64,000 bases of DNA from Burkholderia glumae LMG 2196 = ATCC 33617 (GTDB lineage Bacteria; Pseudomonadota; Gammaproteobacteria; Burkholderiales; Burkholderiaceae): contig NZ_CP009435.1 in NCBI RefSeq assembly GCF_000960995.1, forward strand, positions 3,472,001 to 3,536,000, read 5' to 3'. Below, piece by piece: positions 25,220-34,665 of this stretch (position 1 is the first letter of the stretch; each line of letters starts with the position of its first letter). The position numbers and the translations under genes are program-made. The notes below the pieces were generated by a model that saw only the letters and a program-made list of their open reading frames with translations, searched no databases and had not been told where the DNA came from.

Positions 25220-26047
25220 TTATCGCCGATGCGCCATGTAGGCGAGATAGCCAATGATCAGATCGATCTCGCGATCGCTCAACTGGTCCGGCGAAAAGGC
25301 CGGCATGGCACGGCCGGGCCAGTCCCGCAGCGAGGCGGGATTGCGGATGTAGCGATGCAGCGCGCCCGGCTGGAAGTAATCGACCGGATTGGCGGGCTTG
25401 CCGAGATCGGGGCCGGTGTTCGAACTGCCCGCGCCGTTGAAGCGGTGGCAGGCCAGGCACTGCGTGATGAACAGGCGCTGCCCGGCGCGGACCGGATCGG
25501 TTGCCGGCAGCGCCGAATCGACGGCGAGCGCGGGCCAGCGCGCGACCGGCGCACGCTCGATGGTGAAGCGCGCCACCTGGTAGGGCCATTGCTCGCCGCG
25601 CACCGACGCCGCCTGCGCGCCTACCCAGACCAGATAGAACGGCCCGGCACTCACCGGTTTGCCCGGCAATTTTGGCCACGGCCGCGCCGGGTCCTCCACT
25701 GCGAGATAGGCCACGGCGCGTGCGGGATCGCGATTCCGAACCAGATCCATCGGCAGCTGTGCGGCGAAGCCGTCGGTGGCGCGCGTCTCGATCACGCCGT
25801 CGGGCGGCAGCGACGCGCCGTCGATCAGGTCGGCCAGCGGCACCGCGCGGTACGTCATCGGCTTGCCGTAGGAAACGTCGCGGGTGACGTGGATGTCGGC
25901 CGCGTCGGCGCGCGCCAGCAGGGTCTGGGCGGTGAACGTCAGCAGCTTGCCGTGGGACGCGATCGTGATCGCGGGTTGGGCTGGCGTGCCGTGGGCGAGC
26001 GTGCCCAGCAGCAGCAGCCAAAGCGAAAGTAATGTGCGTTTCAGCAC
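25220..26047 (-). CDS. Exported c-type cytochrome
   Basis: It starts at GTG 26047, chosen because GGAG lies upstream and a signal peptide (LKRTLLSLWLLLLGTLAHG) follows directly; an ATG at 26122 would add 25 odd residues. It is 275 residues. The first half (about 25-170) resembles a molybdopterin-oxidoreductase-type fold (YRAVPLADLIDGASLPPDG). The second half is a mono-haem cytochrome c with the binding motif CLACH and the axial methionine in RAMPAF. It would carry electrons in the periplasm. The partner enzyme is not in the window. Confidence 0.8.
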   Translation of the reverse strand: MLKRTLLSLWLLLLGTLAHGTPAQPAITIASHGKLLTFTAQTLLARADAADIHVTRDVSYGKPMTYRAVPLADLIDGASLPPDGVIETRATDGFAAQLPMDLVRNRDPARAVAYLAVEDPARPWPKLPGKPVSAGPFYLVWVGAQAASVRGEQWPYQVARFTIERAPVARWPALAVDSALPATDPVRAGQRLFITQCLACHRFNGAGSSNTGPDLGKPANPVDYFQPGALHRYIRNPASLRDWPGRAMPAFSPDQLSDREIDLIIGYLAYMAHRR

Positions 26048-26397
26048 TCGGGGGCTCCGTGGGTGGGCGCTCGCGGCTTGCGATGGCGCCGGGTTGCAGG
26101 CCGCGGCTCTTGTCGGGCGCACGGCAGGCCGATTATCTCAGCGTGTCGACGCAGACGAAACGTCGATGGCGAGATCGGATTGACCAATCTCGGCGCGCCG
26201 CGGGTTGGCAAGCTGTGCTCTCACATTCGGCACGATCGCTCACGCCAGCGCGTCGTTGCACCGAGCCCGCAGCCCGCTCCTGCACGGCCCCCCTCGTCCT
26301 GGATCGGGACAAACACTTAACGAACTTCAGCAAGCCACCCGGGGGTCGTAATTACAGTTGTCTTTCCGACGTCCTGCTCTTTCCTGTGGAGAATGCC
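26048..26397. other. Upstream region of the chemoreceptor gene
   Basis: This lies between the divergent cytochrome and chemoreceptor genes. No gene is supported. I looked for a flagellar sigma-28 promoter; only a poor match is present near 26350-26375. Confidence 0.45.
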
Positions 26398-28116
26398 ATG
26401 TCCTTTCTCACTAATCTGAAGATCGGCAGCCGGCTGGCGATGGGCTTCGCCATTTCGGTCGGGCTCGTGTGCGTGATCGGCGCGATGGCGATCTGGCAGA
26501 TCGGCAAGGTGTATCAGAAAACCGAGGAAATCTCCGCTGCGATCCTGCCGACCGTGCAGGCACTCAGCGATGTCCGATCGATGGCCAATACCGTTCGACG
26601 CACGACCCTGCGGGGCCTGCTCGAAGCCGACCAGCCGGGGCGCGATGCGCAGCGGGCGGCGCACGACGCGGCGCTGCGGCAGTACGACAGCCGGTTTGCC
26701 CACTATAAGTCGCTGGCGAAATCGTTCGACGATGCACGGCTCACCCAGGACATCGAAGCCGCCTGGGCGATTTTCCTGAAGAACGACCAGCGATTGCTGG
26801 AGGCCGTGGCGGCGGGCAAAACCGAGGCACGGGAGGTGCGGACGCTGGCGACCCAGGCAAGCGCCGACCAGTTCGCGAGTTTCGTGAAGGCGGTCGACGC
26901 GGCGGTGCAAGCGAACCGCGAACGCAGCGATGCAGCCGACGCGTCCGCCTCCACCTCCTACCACTCGGCGGTGCTCGGCACGGTCATGCTGGTGGCGGCG
27001 GCGGTGGCCGCCGGCATCGGCATCGCGATCCTGATCACGCGCTCCATCACCCGGCCGCTCAACCGCGCGGTCACCGTCGCGCAGACCGTCGCCCAAGGCG
27101 ATCTCACCTCGGACATCGAGGTGAGCGGCAAGGACGAGACGGCCATGCTGCTCGCCGCGCTCAAGGAGATGAACGCGCGGCTCGCCAGGATGGTGGGCGA
27201 CATCCAGCAGAGCGCCGACAGCATCGCGATGGCGTCCTCGGAAATCGCGTCCGGCAACGTCGACCTCAGCCAACGGACCGAGGAGCAGGCCGCGTCGCTG
27301 GAGCAAACCGCCGCGAGCATGGAGCAACTGACCGCGACGGTCAAGCAGAACGCGGACAACGCGCAGCAGGGCAGCCGCGTGGCCAAGAGCGCCTCCGAAG
27401 TGGCCGAGCATGGCGGCTCGGTCGTGAGCCGGGTCGTGGACACGATGCAGGAAATCAGCGAGCGGGCCGGCCGCATGTCGTCGATCATCGCCGCGATCGA
27501 AGGCATCGCGTTCCAGACCAACATCCTTGCGCTCAACGCGGCGGTCGAAGCCGCGCGCGCCGGCGAGCAGGGCCGCGGATTCGCGGTGGTGGCGGGCGAG
27601 GTGCGCACGCTGGCGCAACGCAGCGCCGCCGCGGCCAAGGAGATCAAGGATCTGATCACGGCGTCGGCCGACGGGGTGAGCCGAGGCGAAGCGCTGGTTG
27701 CCGAGGCCGGGGCCACGATGAAGGAAGTGGTCAGCACCGTGGCGCGGGTCACCGACCTCATGGAGGAAATCTCCGCCGCCTCGCAGGAGCAGCGCAAGGG
27801 TATCGAGCAGGTGAATCAGGCGGTCACGCAAATGGATGAGGTGACGCAGCAAAACGCGGCGCTGGTGGAAGAGGCGGCCGCGGCTGCGCAGTCGATGTCC
27901 TCGCAGTCCTCGAGCCTGAAGGACATGATCACGATGTTCCGCGTCTGCGCGAGCCGCCCCGGCGTGCCCGACCAGGGTCCGCGCGCGAGCGCAGCACGCC
28001 GCGCGCCCGCGGCACGCGGCAAGCTCGCCGCGGCACGCGGCCGGGGCACGGCGCCCGCGCTGGCGGCGGCCGGCTCGCCAGCCCACGCGTCGCAGCCGGA
28101 TTGGCAGACGTTCTGA
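26398..28116 (+). CDS. Methyl-accepting chemotaxis protein
   Basis: This is a 572-residue chemoreceptor starting at the ATG 26398, with GGAGA upstream. A first membrane segment (about 13-33) is followed by a periplasmic four-helix ligand domain (about 35-185), a second membrane segment (about 188-212), HAMP (about 212-265) and the signalling domain. The signalling tip reads GIAFQTNILALNAAVEAARA. The ligand cannot be told. It ends in DWQTF after a flexible Ala-rich linker, similar to the NWETF tether to which CheR and CheB bind, so it is probably a high-abundance-type receptor. It is followed by an EAL-HDOD protein. Confidence 0.95.
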   Translation: MSFLTNLKIGSRLAMGFAISVGLVCVIGAMAIWQIGKVYQKTEEISAAILPTVQALSDVRSMANTVRRTTLRGLLEADQPGRDAQRAAHDAALRQYDSRFAHYKSLAKSFDDARLTQDIEAAWAIFLKNDQRLLEAVAAGKTEAREVRTLATQASADQFASFVKAVDAAVQANRERSDAADASASTSYHSAVLGTVMLVAAAVAAGIGIAILITRSITRPLNRAVTVAQTVAQGDLTSDIEVSGKDETAMLLAALKEMNARLARMVGDIQQSADSIAMASSEIASGNVDLSQRTEEQAASLEQTAASMEQLTATVKQNADNAQQGSRVAKSASEVAEHGGSVVSRVVDTMQEISERAGRMSSIIAAIEGIAFQTNILALNAAVEAARAGEQGRGFAVVAGEVRTLAQRSAAAAKEIKDLITASADGVSRGEALVAEAGATMKEVVSTVARVTDLMEEISAASQEQRKGIEQVNQAVTQMDEVTQQNAALVEEAAAAAQSMSSQSSSLKDMITMFRVCASRPGVPDQGPRASAARRAPAARGKLAAARGRGTAPALAAAGSPAHASQPDWQTF

Positions 28117-28225
28117 ACGCCGCCAACGCCGCCCGCCTGGGCCGGTTGGCACGAGCTGTTCCCCATTCCTGTGGATGCCGGCAGGCGCAACGGCTGGCCA
28201 GCCGGCCACATCGGAGATGACGCAC

Positions 28226-29458
28226 ATGCAGGCCATCAGTGTACGAAAGGAAAGCGATCTGGTGATTTTTGCCAAGCAGGCGATAGTCGAGTGCAACGGG
28301 AAACTCTTTGGTCACGAGCTTCTGTTCCGTGACCGGTCCGGCGCCGTGACGACCATTGTCGACGACGAGTCCGCGACGATGGCGGTGCTCGAGGCGGCAA
28401 TCGGTCATGTAGGACTGCATCAGGTGTCGCCGGTGGGCAGTTTCTTCATCAACTGCTCGAGCGAATTTCTGATGTCGACCATCGTCCACGCGCTCCCGCC
28501 GCATCGCTTCGTTCTCGAAATCCTCGAAACCTGCAAGCTGGATCGTCATTTGATACGTCGTTGCCGGCAGTTGAAGGAAGCAGGCTTTCGCCTGGCCCTC
28601 GACGATGTGCGCGAGCTGTCGCCCGACATCGTGGATATTCTGCCGCTGATCGATATCGTCAAGATAGACTGGCCTTTTACCGATCCGCAGCAGCGCCGCA
28701 GCATGATCGATACCGTGATCGGCTACGGTGCGCTCGCCCTCGCCGAAAAGATCGAAACCAGCGCCGACCGCAATTACGCGGTGGATTCGGGGTGTTCGCT
28801 TCTACAGGGGTTTTATTTCTGCCGGCCCCAGATCCTATCGGCGCAAAAAATGCCCGCCGATTTCGAGGTAGTCACCCAGGTATTGCAGTCGATTCTCGAC
28901 GAGGAAAGCCTGAGCGCCCTGGCGGTCAAGATAGAGCGAAGCCCGGAGCTCTGCGTTGAATTGATCCGCATCGCGAATAACTGTGCCGCCACCAATCGAT
29001 CCCGCATGAGAATATCTTCGATCAGCCATGCTATCTCGCTGGCGGGCACCGATACGCTCATGGGCTGGTGTGCGCTGCTGCTGTATCGACGCGAGTCGGA
29101 GCCGATGTTCGACCCGCTCACGGATCTGGCTCGATCGCGCGCCGAGCAGATCGGAGATATGCTGGCCGCTTCAGGGGCCACGCCTCATCAACTCAGCAAA
29201 GGCCGCCTGGTTGGCCTCCTGTCGCTGCTGCACATCCGCCAGGGCGCCACGGCTGAGGATTTCTGGCGTCCGCTCTCGTTCGACCAAGAGATCAAGCGAG
29301 CACTCACGGTTCAAGAGGGCTGGTATGGAGAGGCGCTGCTAGCCGTCGCCGCGCTCGAACGGTCGTTCTGCCTCGGCGAGCCGAGCGAAACGGCTTCGCA
29401 CGGCATCACGACGATCCCGTCGCATCAGGAACGCGCGGCAACCCGAGGGCGTGGCTGA
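28226..29458 (+). CDS. EAL-HDOD (YuxH-type) signalling protein
   Basis: The protein is 410 residues from ATG 28226 (GGAG nine bases upstream). An N-terminal EAL-like domain (about 5-205) has HELLFRD in place of EAL, FINCS, LALDDVREL in place of DDFG, KIDWPF and LQGFYF. A C-terminal HDOD domain (about 205-390) follows. In YuxH-type proteins the EAL domain is usually a poor or inactive c-di-GMP phosphodiesterase but may still bind the nucleotide, and the altered DDFG loop here agrees. It follows the chemoreceptor gene by 109 bases and may be co-transcribed with it. Confidence 0.9.
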   Translation: MQAISVRKESDLVIFAKQAIVECNGKLFGHELLFRDRSGAVTTIVDDESATMAVLEAAIGHVGLHQVSPVGSFFINCSSEFLMSTIVHALPPHRFVLEILETCKLDRHLIRRCRQLKEAGFRLALDDVRELSPDIVDILPLIDIVKIDWPFTDPQQRRSMIDTVIGYGALALAEKIETSADRNYAVDSGCSLLQGFYFCRPQILSAQKMPADFEVVTQVLQSILDEESLSALAVKIERSPELCVELIRIANNCAATNRSRMRISSISHAISLAGTDTLMGWCALLLYRRESEPMFDPLTDLARSRAEQIGDMLAASGATPHQLSKGRLVGLLSLLHIRQGATAEDFWRPLSFDQEIKRALTVQEGWYGEALLAVAALERSFCLGEPSETASHGITTIPSHQERAATRGRG

Positions 29459-30088
29459 TTCGACGAGCGGCTCGAATCCCATCAGCGGGACGGGGGCCCG
29501 GGCATCGGTTTCCAACCGGGGCGAACGCCGCGCCGCACGACACCGTGCCGGCCAGGCGGCCGACGAACTCGCCCGGGCGTAGGATCGGAACCACGCCTGC
29601 GCGGCGCCCTTTGGTTTGCGGTTGCGCTCCCCTGCCCTTCGATATAGGCCCGACCGACATCACGCACGGTCGGCGCCCGGTCCTGCGGTACCATACCGGC
29701 AGCTTTGGAACCGGCCTGTTGCCGCTTCGCGAGCGCCGGGACTCGCCCGTCTCGCGCCGCATGCCCGGCCGGCCTCACTCGCCGGCGGCGGCCGCAGGCG
29801 ATAGCGCTGGCCACTCGCCTGGTATCGTGTGCCGCATGCGGCCATCGACCGGCGACTTGTATCGATCAACCCAAGATCGGCGCGTGCGGCCCGGCTGCCT
29901 CTGCTTCGCGGCGCGTGCGCCGAATCGTATCTCGTACTCGGCATGGGTTCCTGCCGCAACGAAGCCCGCGCCCGCGTGGGTTCGGGTGCATGCAAGAGGA
30001 AAAGCCATGCTGGGCCGAGATATTTGCAAGCGTGCCGATGCGCGCGGAAACGAACTCGCCGAGCGCGCGAAATGACGGGAATGCCTTG
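29459..30088. other. Long mutS upstream region, no supported gene
   Basis: This is 630 bases between the EAL-HDOD gene and mutS. The frames here overlap on both strands and have no family likeness. The mutS open frame continues upstream to 29705, but that part looks like spacer DNA. A short inverted repeat, GGTATGGTACC, is seen near 29690 in reverse orientation. Confidence 0.45.
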
Positions 30089-32800
30089 ATGGAAAAGGAA
30101 GTGCAGGAAATTACGGAAGCGAAACAGCAGGTTACGGAACGGGACTTTTCATCGCATACGCCGATGATGCAGCAGTACCTTCGCATCAAAAGCGAGCACC
30201 CGGACACGCTCGTCTTCTACCGGATGGGCGACTTCTACGAGCTGTTCTACGACGATGCCGAGAAGGCCGCGCGCCTGCTCGATCTGACCCTGACGCAGCG
30301 CGGCGCCTCGGGCGGCAATCCGATCCGGATGGCGGGCGTGCCGCATCACGCCGTGGAACAATATCTGGCGAAGCTGGTGAAGTTTGGTGAATCGGTGGCG
30401 ATCTGCGAACAGATCGGCGACCCCGCCACCTCGAAAGGGCCGGTCGAGCGCAAGGTGGTGCGCGTGGTCACGCCCGGCACGCTGACCGACGCGGCGCTGC
30501 TGTCCGACAAGGCCGATGTGTTCCTGCTCGCGCTGAGCCTCGGCCACAACAAGCGCGGCGTGGTCACCAACATCGGCCTGGCCTGGCTGAACCTGGCGAG
30601 CGGCGCGCTGCGGCTCGCCGAGATCGCACCGGACGAACTCGGCGCCGCGCTCGAACGGATCCGCCCGGCCGAAATCCTCGCGGGCGATGGTGCGATCGAG
30701 GCGATACCGCCCGGCGCAGGCGCGGTCACGCGCGTGCCGGCCTGGCATTTCGACGTGGCCTCGGGCACCCAGCGGCTCTGCAGCCAACTCGACGTCGCCA
30801 GCCTCGAAGGCTTCGGCGCACACTCGCTGACGAGCGCCTGCGGCTCGGCCGGCGCGCTGCTGCTGTACGCGGCATCCACGCAGGGCCAGCAGTTGCGCCA
30901 CGTGCGCAGCCTCAAGGTCGAGACGGAATCGGAATACATCGGCCTCGATCCCGCCACGCGCCGCAATCTCGAACTGACCGAAACGCTGCGCGGCACCGAG
31001 TCGCCCACGCTCTACTCGCTGCTCGACACCTGCTGCACGACGATGGGCAGCCGCCTGCTGCGCCACTGGCTGCACCACCCGCCGCGCGCCTCGGTGGCGG
31101 CGCAGGGCCGCCAGCAGGCCATCGGCGCGCTGCTCGAAGCGGCCGGCGCGGCGAGCCTCGACAACCTGCGCCGCGCGCTGCGCCAGATTGCCGACGTCGA
31201 ACGCATCACGGGCCGCCTCGCGCTGCTGTCGGCCCGCCCGCGTGACCTGTCGAGCCTGCGCGATACGTTCGCCGCGCTGCCGGCGCTGCGCGAGTTGGTC
31301 GCCCCGATCACGCAGCACGCCGACACGCTCGCGCGCCTCGAGGCGGCGCTGGCGCCGCCCGCCGGCTGCGCGGACCTGCTCGCGCGCGCCATCGCGCCGG
31401 AACCGGCCGCGATGGTGCGCGACGGCGGCGTGATCGCGCGCGGCTACGACACCGAACTCGACGAGCTGCGCGACATCTCCGAGAACTGCGGCCAGTTCCT
31501 GATCGATCTCGAAGCGCGCGAGCGCGCACGCACTGGCATTCCGAACCTGCGCGTCGAATTCAACCGCGTCCACGGCTTCTACATCGAGGTCACGCGCGGC
31601 CAGACCGACAAGGTGCCCGACGACTATCGCCGCCGTCAGACGCTGAAGAACGCCGAGCGCTACATCACGCCCGAGCTGAAGACCTTCGAGGACAAGGCGC
31701 TATCGGCGCAGGAACGTGCGCTGTCGCGTGAAAAGGCGCTCTACGAGGCATTGCTGCAATCGCTGCTGCCGTTCATCGAGGACTGCCAGCGCGTGGCGGC
31801 TGCGCTCGCCGAACTCGACGTGCTGGGCGCGTTCGCGGAACGCGCGCGCGAGCTCGACTGGGTCGCGCCGAGCTTTTCCGACGAGATCGGCATCGACATC
31901 GAGCAGGGCCGCCATCCGGTGGTGGAGGCGCAGGTCGAGCAATTCATCGCGAACGACTGCCGGCTCGGCAGCGATCGCAAGCTGCTGCTGATCACCGGCC
32001 CCAACATGGGCGGTAAGTCGACCTTCATGCGGCAGACCGCGCTGATCGCGATGATGGCCTACGTCGGCAGCTACGTGCCGGCCAAATCGGCCAGGTTCGG
32101 CCCGATCGACCGGATCTTCACGCGCATCGGCGCGGCCGACGATCTGGCGGGCGGGCGCTCGACATTCATGGTGGAGATGACCGAGGCCGCGGCGATCCTC
32201 AACGACGCCACGCCGCAAAGCCTGGTGCTGATGGACGAGATCGGCCGCGGCACCTCGACCTTCGACGGCCTCGCGCTGGCCTGGGCGATCGCGCGCCACC
32301 TGCTTTCACACAACGGCTGCTACACGCTGTTCGCGACGCACTACTTCGAACTCACGCAGTTGCCGGCCGAGTTTCCGCATGCCGCCAACGTCCACCTGTC
32401 GGCGGTCGAGCACGGCCACGGCATCGTGTTCCTGCATGCGGTCGACGAGGGACCGGCCAACCAGAGCTACGGCCTGCAGGTGGCGCAGCTGGCGGGCGTG
32501 CCGCCCGCGGTGATCCGCGCGGCACGCAAGCATCTCGCCCATCTCGAACAGCAGTCGGCGGGCCAGCCCACGCCGCAGCTCGACCTGTTCGCCGCACCGC
32601 CTCCCGTCTACGACGACGCGCCGGACGACGGCCGCCCCGCCGCCGAATACCACGAGACGGCCCGGCCCGAACCGCATCCGGCGCTGGCGCGGCTGCGCGG
32701 CATCGATCCCGACGAGCTGAAGCCGCGCGAAGCGCTCGATCTGCTCTATGAACTGCACGCGCTGGCCGGCCGGCAAGGCGACGATGAGACGGCTCACTGA
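30089..32800 (+). CDS. mutS: DNA mismatch repair protein MutS
   Basis: MutS recognises mismatches and starts repair with MutL. The likely start is ATG 30089 (MEKEVQEITEAKQQVTERD), giving 903 residues. The conserved body starts at HTPMMQQYLRIKSEHPDT with the mismatch-wedge FYRMGDFYELF. The ATPase is at TGPNMGGKST (about 636-645) and DEIGRGTST (about 717), followed by THYFELTQLP. A C-terminal tail (after about 810) is Pro/Ala-rich before the last helical segment. The exact start could be some codons downstream. Confidence 0.96.
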   Translation: MEKEVQEITEAKQQVTERDFSSHTPMMQQYLRIKSEHPDTLVFYRMGDFYELFYDDAEKAARLLDLTLTQRGASGGNPIRMAGVPHHAVEQYLAKLVKFGESVAICEQIGDPATSKGPVERKVVRVVTPGTLTDAALLSDKADVFLLALSLGHNKRGVVTNIGLAWLNLASGALRLAEIAPDELGAALERIRPAEILAGDGAIEAIPPGAGAVTRVPAWHFDVASGTQRLCSQLDVASLEGFGAHSLTSACGSAGALLLYAASTQGQQLRHVRSLKVETESEYIGLDPATRRNLELTETLRGTESPTLYSLLDTCCTTMGSRLLRHWLHHPPRASVAAQGRQQAIGALLEAAGAASLDNLRRALRQIADVERITGRLALLSARPRDLSSLRDTFAALPALRELVAPITQHADTLARLEAALAPPAGCADLLARAIAPEPAAMVRDGGVIARGYDTELDELRDISENCGQFLIDLEARERARTGIPNLRVEFNRVHGFYIEVTRGQTDKVPDDYRRRQTLKNAERYITPELKTFEDKALSAQERALSREKALYEALLQSLLPFIEDCQRVAAALAELDVLGAFAERARELDWVAPSFSDEIGIDIEQGRHPVVEAQVEQFIANDCRLGSDRKLLLITGPNMGGKSTFMRQTALIAMMAYVGSYVPAKSARFGPIDRIFTRIGAADDLAGGRSTFMVEMTEAAAILNDATPQSLVLMDEIGRGTSTFDGLALAWAIARHLLSHNGCYTLFATHYFELTQLPAEFPHAANVHLSAVEHGHGIVFLHAVDEGPANQSYGLQVAQLAGVPPAVIRAARKHLAHLEQQSAGQPTPQLDLFAAPPPVYDDAPDDGRPAAEYHETARPEPHPALARLRGIDPDELKPREALDLLYELHALAGRQGDDETAH

Positions 32801-34037
32801 CGCGCATCCTCGCCGCCCGCGCGCCGCGCCGGCGATGGCGGCGGTGCTGCTCGCGGCGGCGCTGGCCACGGCCGCCGTTGCCGCGAAAGCCGCGCCGGCC
32901 GCGATCGCGCGCGCGCGCGCCGAGCCTGGCTACGGGTTCGCGGTGCTGTCCGGCGTGCTCGCCGGCCCGGCCGACGAGCCGGCCGCGCAACGCCTGTTGG
33001 CCGCGATCGCGCGCGACCGTGGCGTGGCCTTCGTGGTCTATGACGGCAACCTGAAAGGCCCGCACGAAGTCTGCAGCGATGCGGTCTACGATGCGCGCGT
33101 CGCGCTGCTGAAGTCATCGCGCGTGCCGGTGTTCTACGTTCCCGGGCAGGCCGACTGGGCCGCCTGCGCGACGCGCGAGGCCGGCGGCTATGACGCGGTC
33201 GAGCGGCTCGACTATCTGCGCCAGACTTTCCTGTCGGATTCCGAATCGTTCGGCGTGACGCCGCAGCCGCTGACGCGCGAGAGCGAAGTCGCGCGCTTTC
33301 GTCCATTCCGCGAGAACATCCGCTGGACGCAGGGCGACACGGTGTTCGTCGCGATCAACGCGCCCTCGCCCAACAATCGCTACTTGACGGCGGGTGGGCG
33401 CAACGGGGAATTCGAGGATCGCGCGATCGCCAATGCGTTCTGGATCGATCATTCGGCCGAGTTCGCGAAACGCCGCAATGCGCGCGCGCTGGTGATCCTG
33501 GTCGAGGGCGATCCGCAGTTCGAACGCTACGAGCGCGAGCGCTTCGCATGGCTACGGTTCGGACACACCCGTCGTGACGGCTTTCTGGAGTTCAAGCGCG
33601 CGCTGGTGAAGGCCACCTCGACGTTCCACGGCACGATCCTGGTGATTCACGCGAGCGACGAGGCGTTGCGCGGCGGCTTTCGCATCGACCAGCCCCTGCA
33701 CGATGAAAAAGGTGATCGCATCAATAACCTGACGCGCATCGCGATCGCGCCGCGCGATCCGTTCGCGCAATGGATCAGGATCACGGTGAACCCGGCCAGG
33801 CGGCCGATGTTCGGGGTGAGCGTGCAGGCGGTGCCGAGCAACCTGCCGGTGCCGCCCGCGCTACCGCTGATACCGCGGGACGACACGCCGTTGCCGCAGA
33901 TGCCGGAGATTCCCGCGGTGCCGGAGATTCCGGATTCGGCCGGCGCATCGGCCGTGCCGGGCAGCGTGCCGGCATCGATGCCGGCCCTGCCGGAAGGCGA
34001 GGACCGGCCCCCTTCCCTGCCGGCCGCCCCGCGTTGA
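32784..34037 (+). CDS. Exported hypothetical protein with metallophosphatase-like fold
   Basis: The ATG at 32784 lies inside the mutS stop region (17-base overlap), so translation is coupled to mutS. The 417-residue product starts with a signal peptide (about 1-35, AALATAAVAAKA). The body (about 40-340; GYGFAVLSGVLAGPADEPAA, VVYDGNLKG, VFYVPGQADW) resembles calcineurin-type exported proteins, but the usual D-x-H and GNH metal motifs are replaced. It is therefore likely a non-catalytic or diverged relative. The C-terminal 70 residues are Pro-rich with repeats (PEIPAVPEIPD). Function unknown. Confidence 0.75.
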   Translation: MRRLTDAHPRRPRAAPAMAAVLLAAALATAAVAAKAAPAAIARARAEPGYGFAVLSGVLAGPADEPAAQRLLAAIARDRGVAFVVYDGNLKGPHEVCSDAVYDARVALLKSSRVPVFYVPGQADWAACATREAGGYDAVERLDYLRQTFLSDSESFGVTPQPLTRESEVARFRPFRENIRWTQGDTVFVAINAPSPNNRYLTAGGRNGEFEDRAIANAFWIDHSAEFAKRRNARALVILVEGDPQFERYERERFAWLRFGHTRRDGFLEFKRALVKATSTFHGTILVIHASDEALRGGFRIDQPLHDEKGDRINNLTRIAIAPRDPFAQWIRITVNPARRPMFGVSVQAVPSNLPVPPALPLIPRDDTPLPQMPEIPAVPEIPDSAGASAVPGSVPASMPALPEGEDRPPSLPAAPR

Positions 34038-34087
34038 AGCGTGTGCGGTACGCGCCGGTCGGATCGGCCGCCGGCGCGGCCCGCGGC

Positions 34088-34633
34088 TCAGTGCAGCGTA
34101 CGGCCTTGCGCCGGCGCATCGTCCTCGTCGTCATCGTCCTCATCGACGATCTCGAGGCCTTCCGCACCGTGGGCGTGCTCGTGCGCAATCTCGTCCTCGG
34201 TGGCCGCGCGCACGTCCTTGACCGACAGCGCGAAGCGCAGCGCCATGCCGGCGAGCGGGTGATTGCCGTCGAGCACGACCTTGTCCTCGGCGATATCGGT
34301 GACGGTATAGATCAGCGAATCGACTTCCTCGTCGCCGTCCTCCGGCGTGCCCTCGAACTGCATGCCCACCTCGAGCGGCTCGGGGAAGCGGTCGCGCGAC
34401 TCGATCTTCACGAGCTCCGGATCGTAATCGCCGAACGCATCCTGCGGCTCCAGTTGCACCTGCGTCTCGAAGCCCGCCTCCTGTCCGTCGAGCTGTTCCT
34501 CGATCTTGGGGAACGTGCCATCATAGCCGCCGTGCAGATAGACCATCGGCTCGTCGCTCTCTTCGATCAGGTTGCCTTGCGTGTCAGACAGCTTGTATGC
34601 GACCGACACGACGGTGTTTTTTGCGATTTTCAT
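34088..34633 (-). CDS. slyD: FKBP-type peptidyl-prolyl isomerase SlyD
   Basis: SlyD is a folding helper and metallochaperone. It is 181 residues, with the split FKBP domain (KNTVVSVAYKLSDTQGNLIE, GNHPLAGMALRFALSVKDV) and the inserted IF chaperone domain between (about 70-130). The usual E. coli His/Cys-rich tail is replaced here by an Asp/Glu-rich tail (IVDEDDDDEDDAPAQ), so nickel handling may be weak. It is divergent from the oxygenase gene with only 32 bases between the starts. Confidence 0.94.
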   Translation of the reverse strand: MKIAKNTVVSVAYKLSDTQGNLIEESDEPMVYLHGGYDGTFPKIEEQLDGQEAGFETQVQLEPQDAFGDYDPELVKIESRDRFPEPLEVGMQFEGTPEDGDEEVDSLIYTVTDIAEDKVVLDGNHPLAGMALRFALSVKDVRAATEDEIAHEHAHGAEGLEIVDEDDDDEDDAPAQGRTLH

Positions 34634-34665
34634 CCAAATCTCCCAATTACCAGCCGCATTATACG

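Noticed and set aside
26040..26397. Possible sigma-28 (flagellar) promoter before the chemoreceptor
   Set aside because: Only a poor TAAT...CCGACG match with wrong spacing was found.
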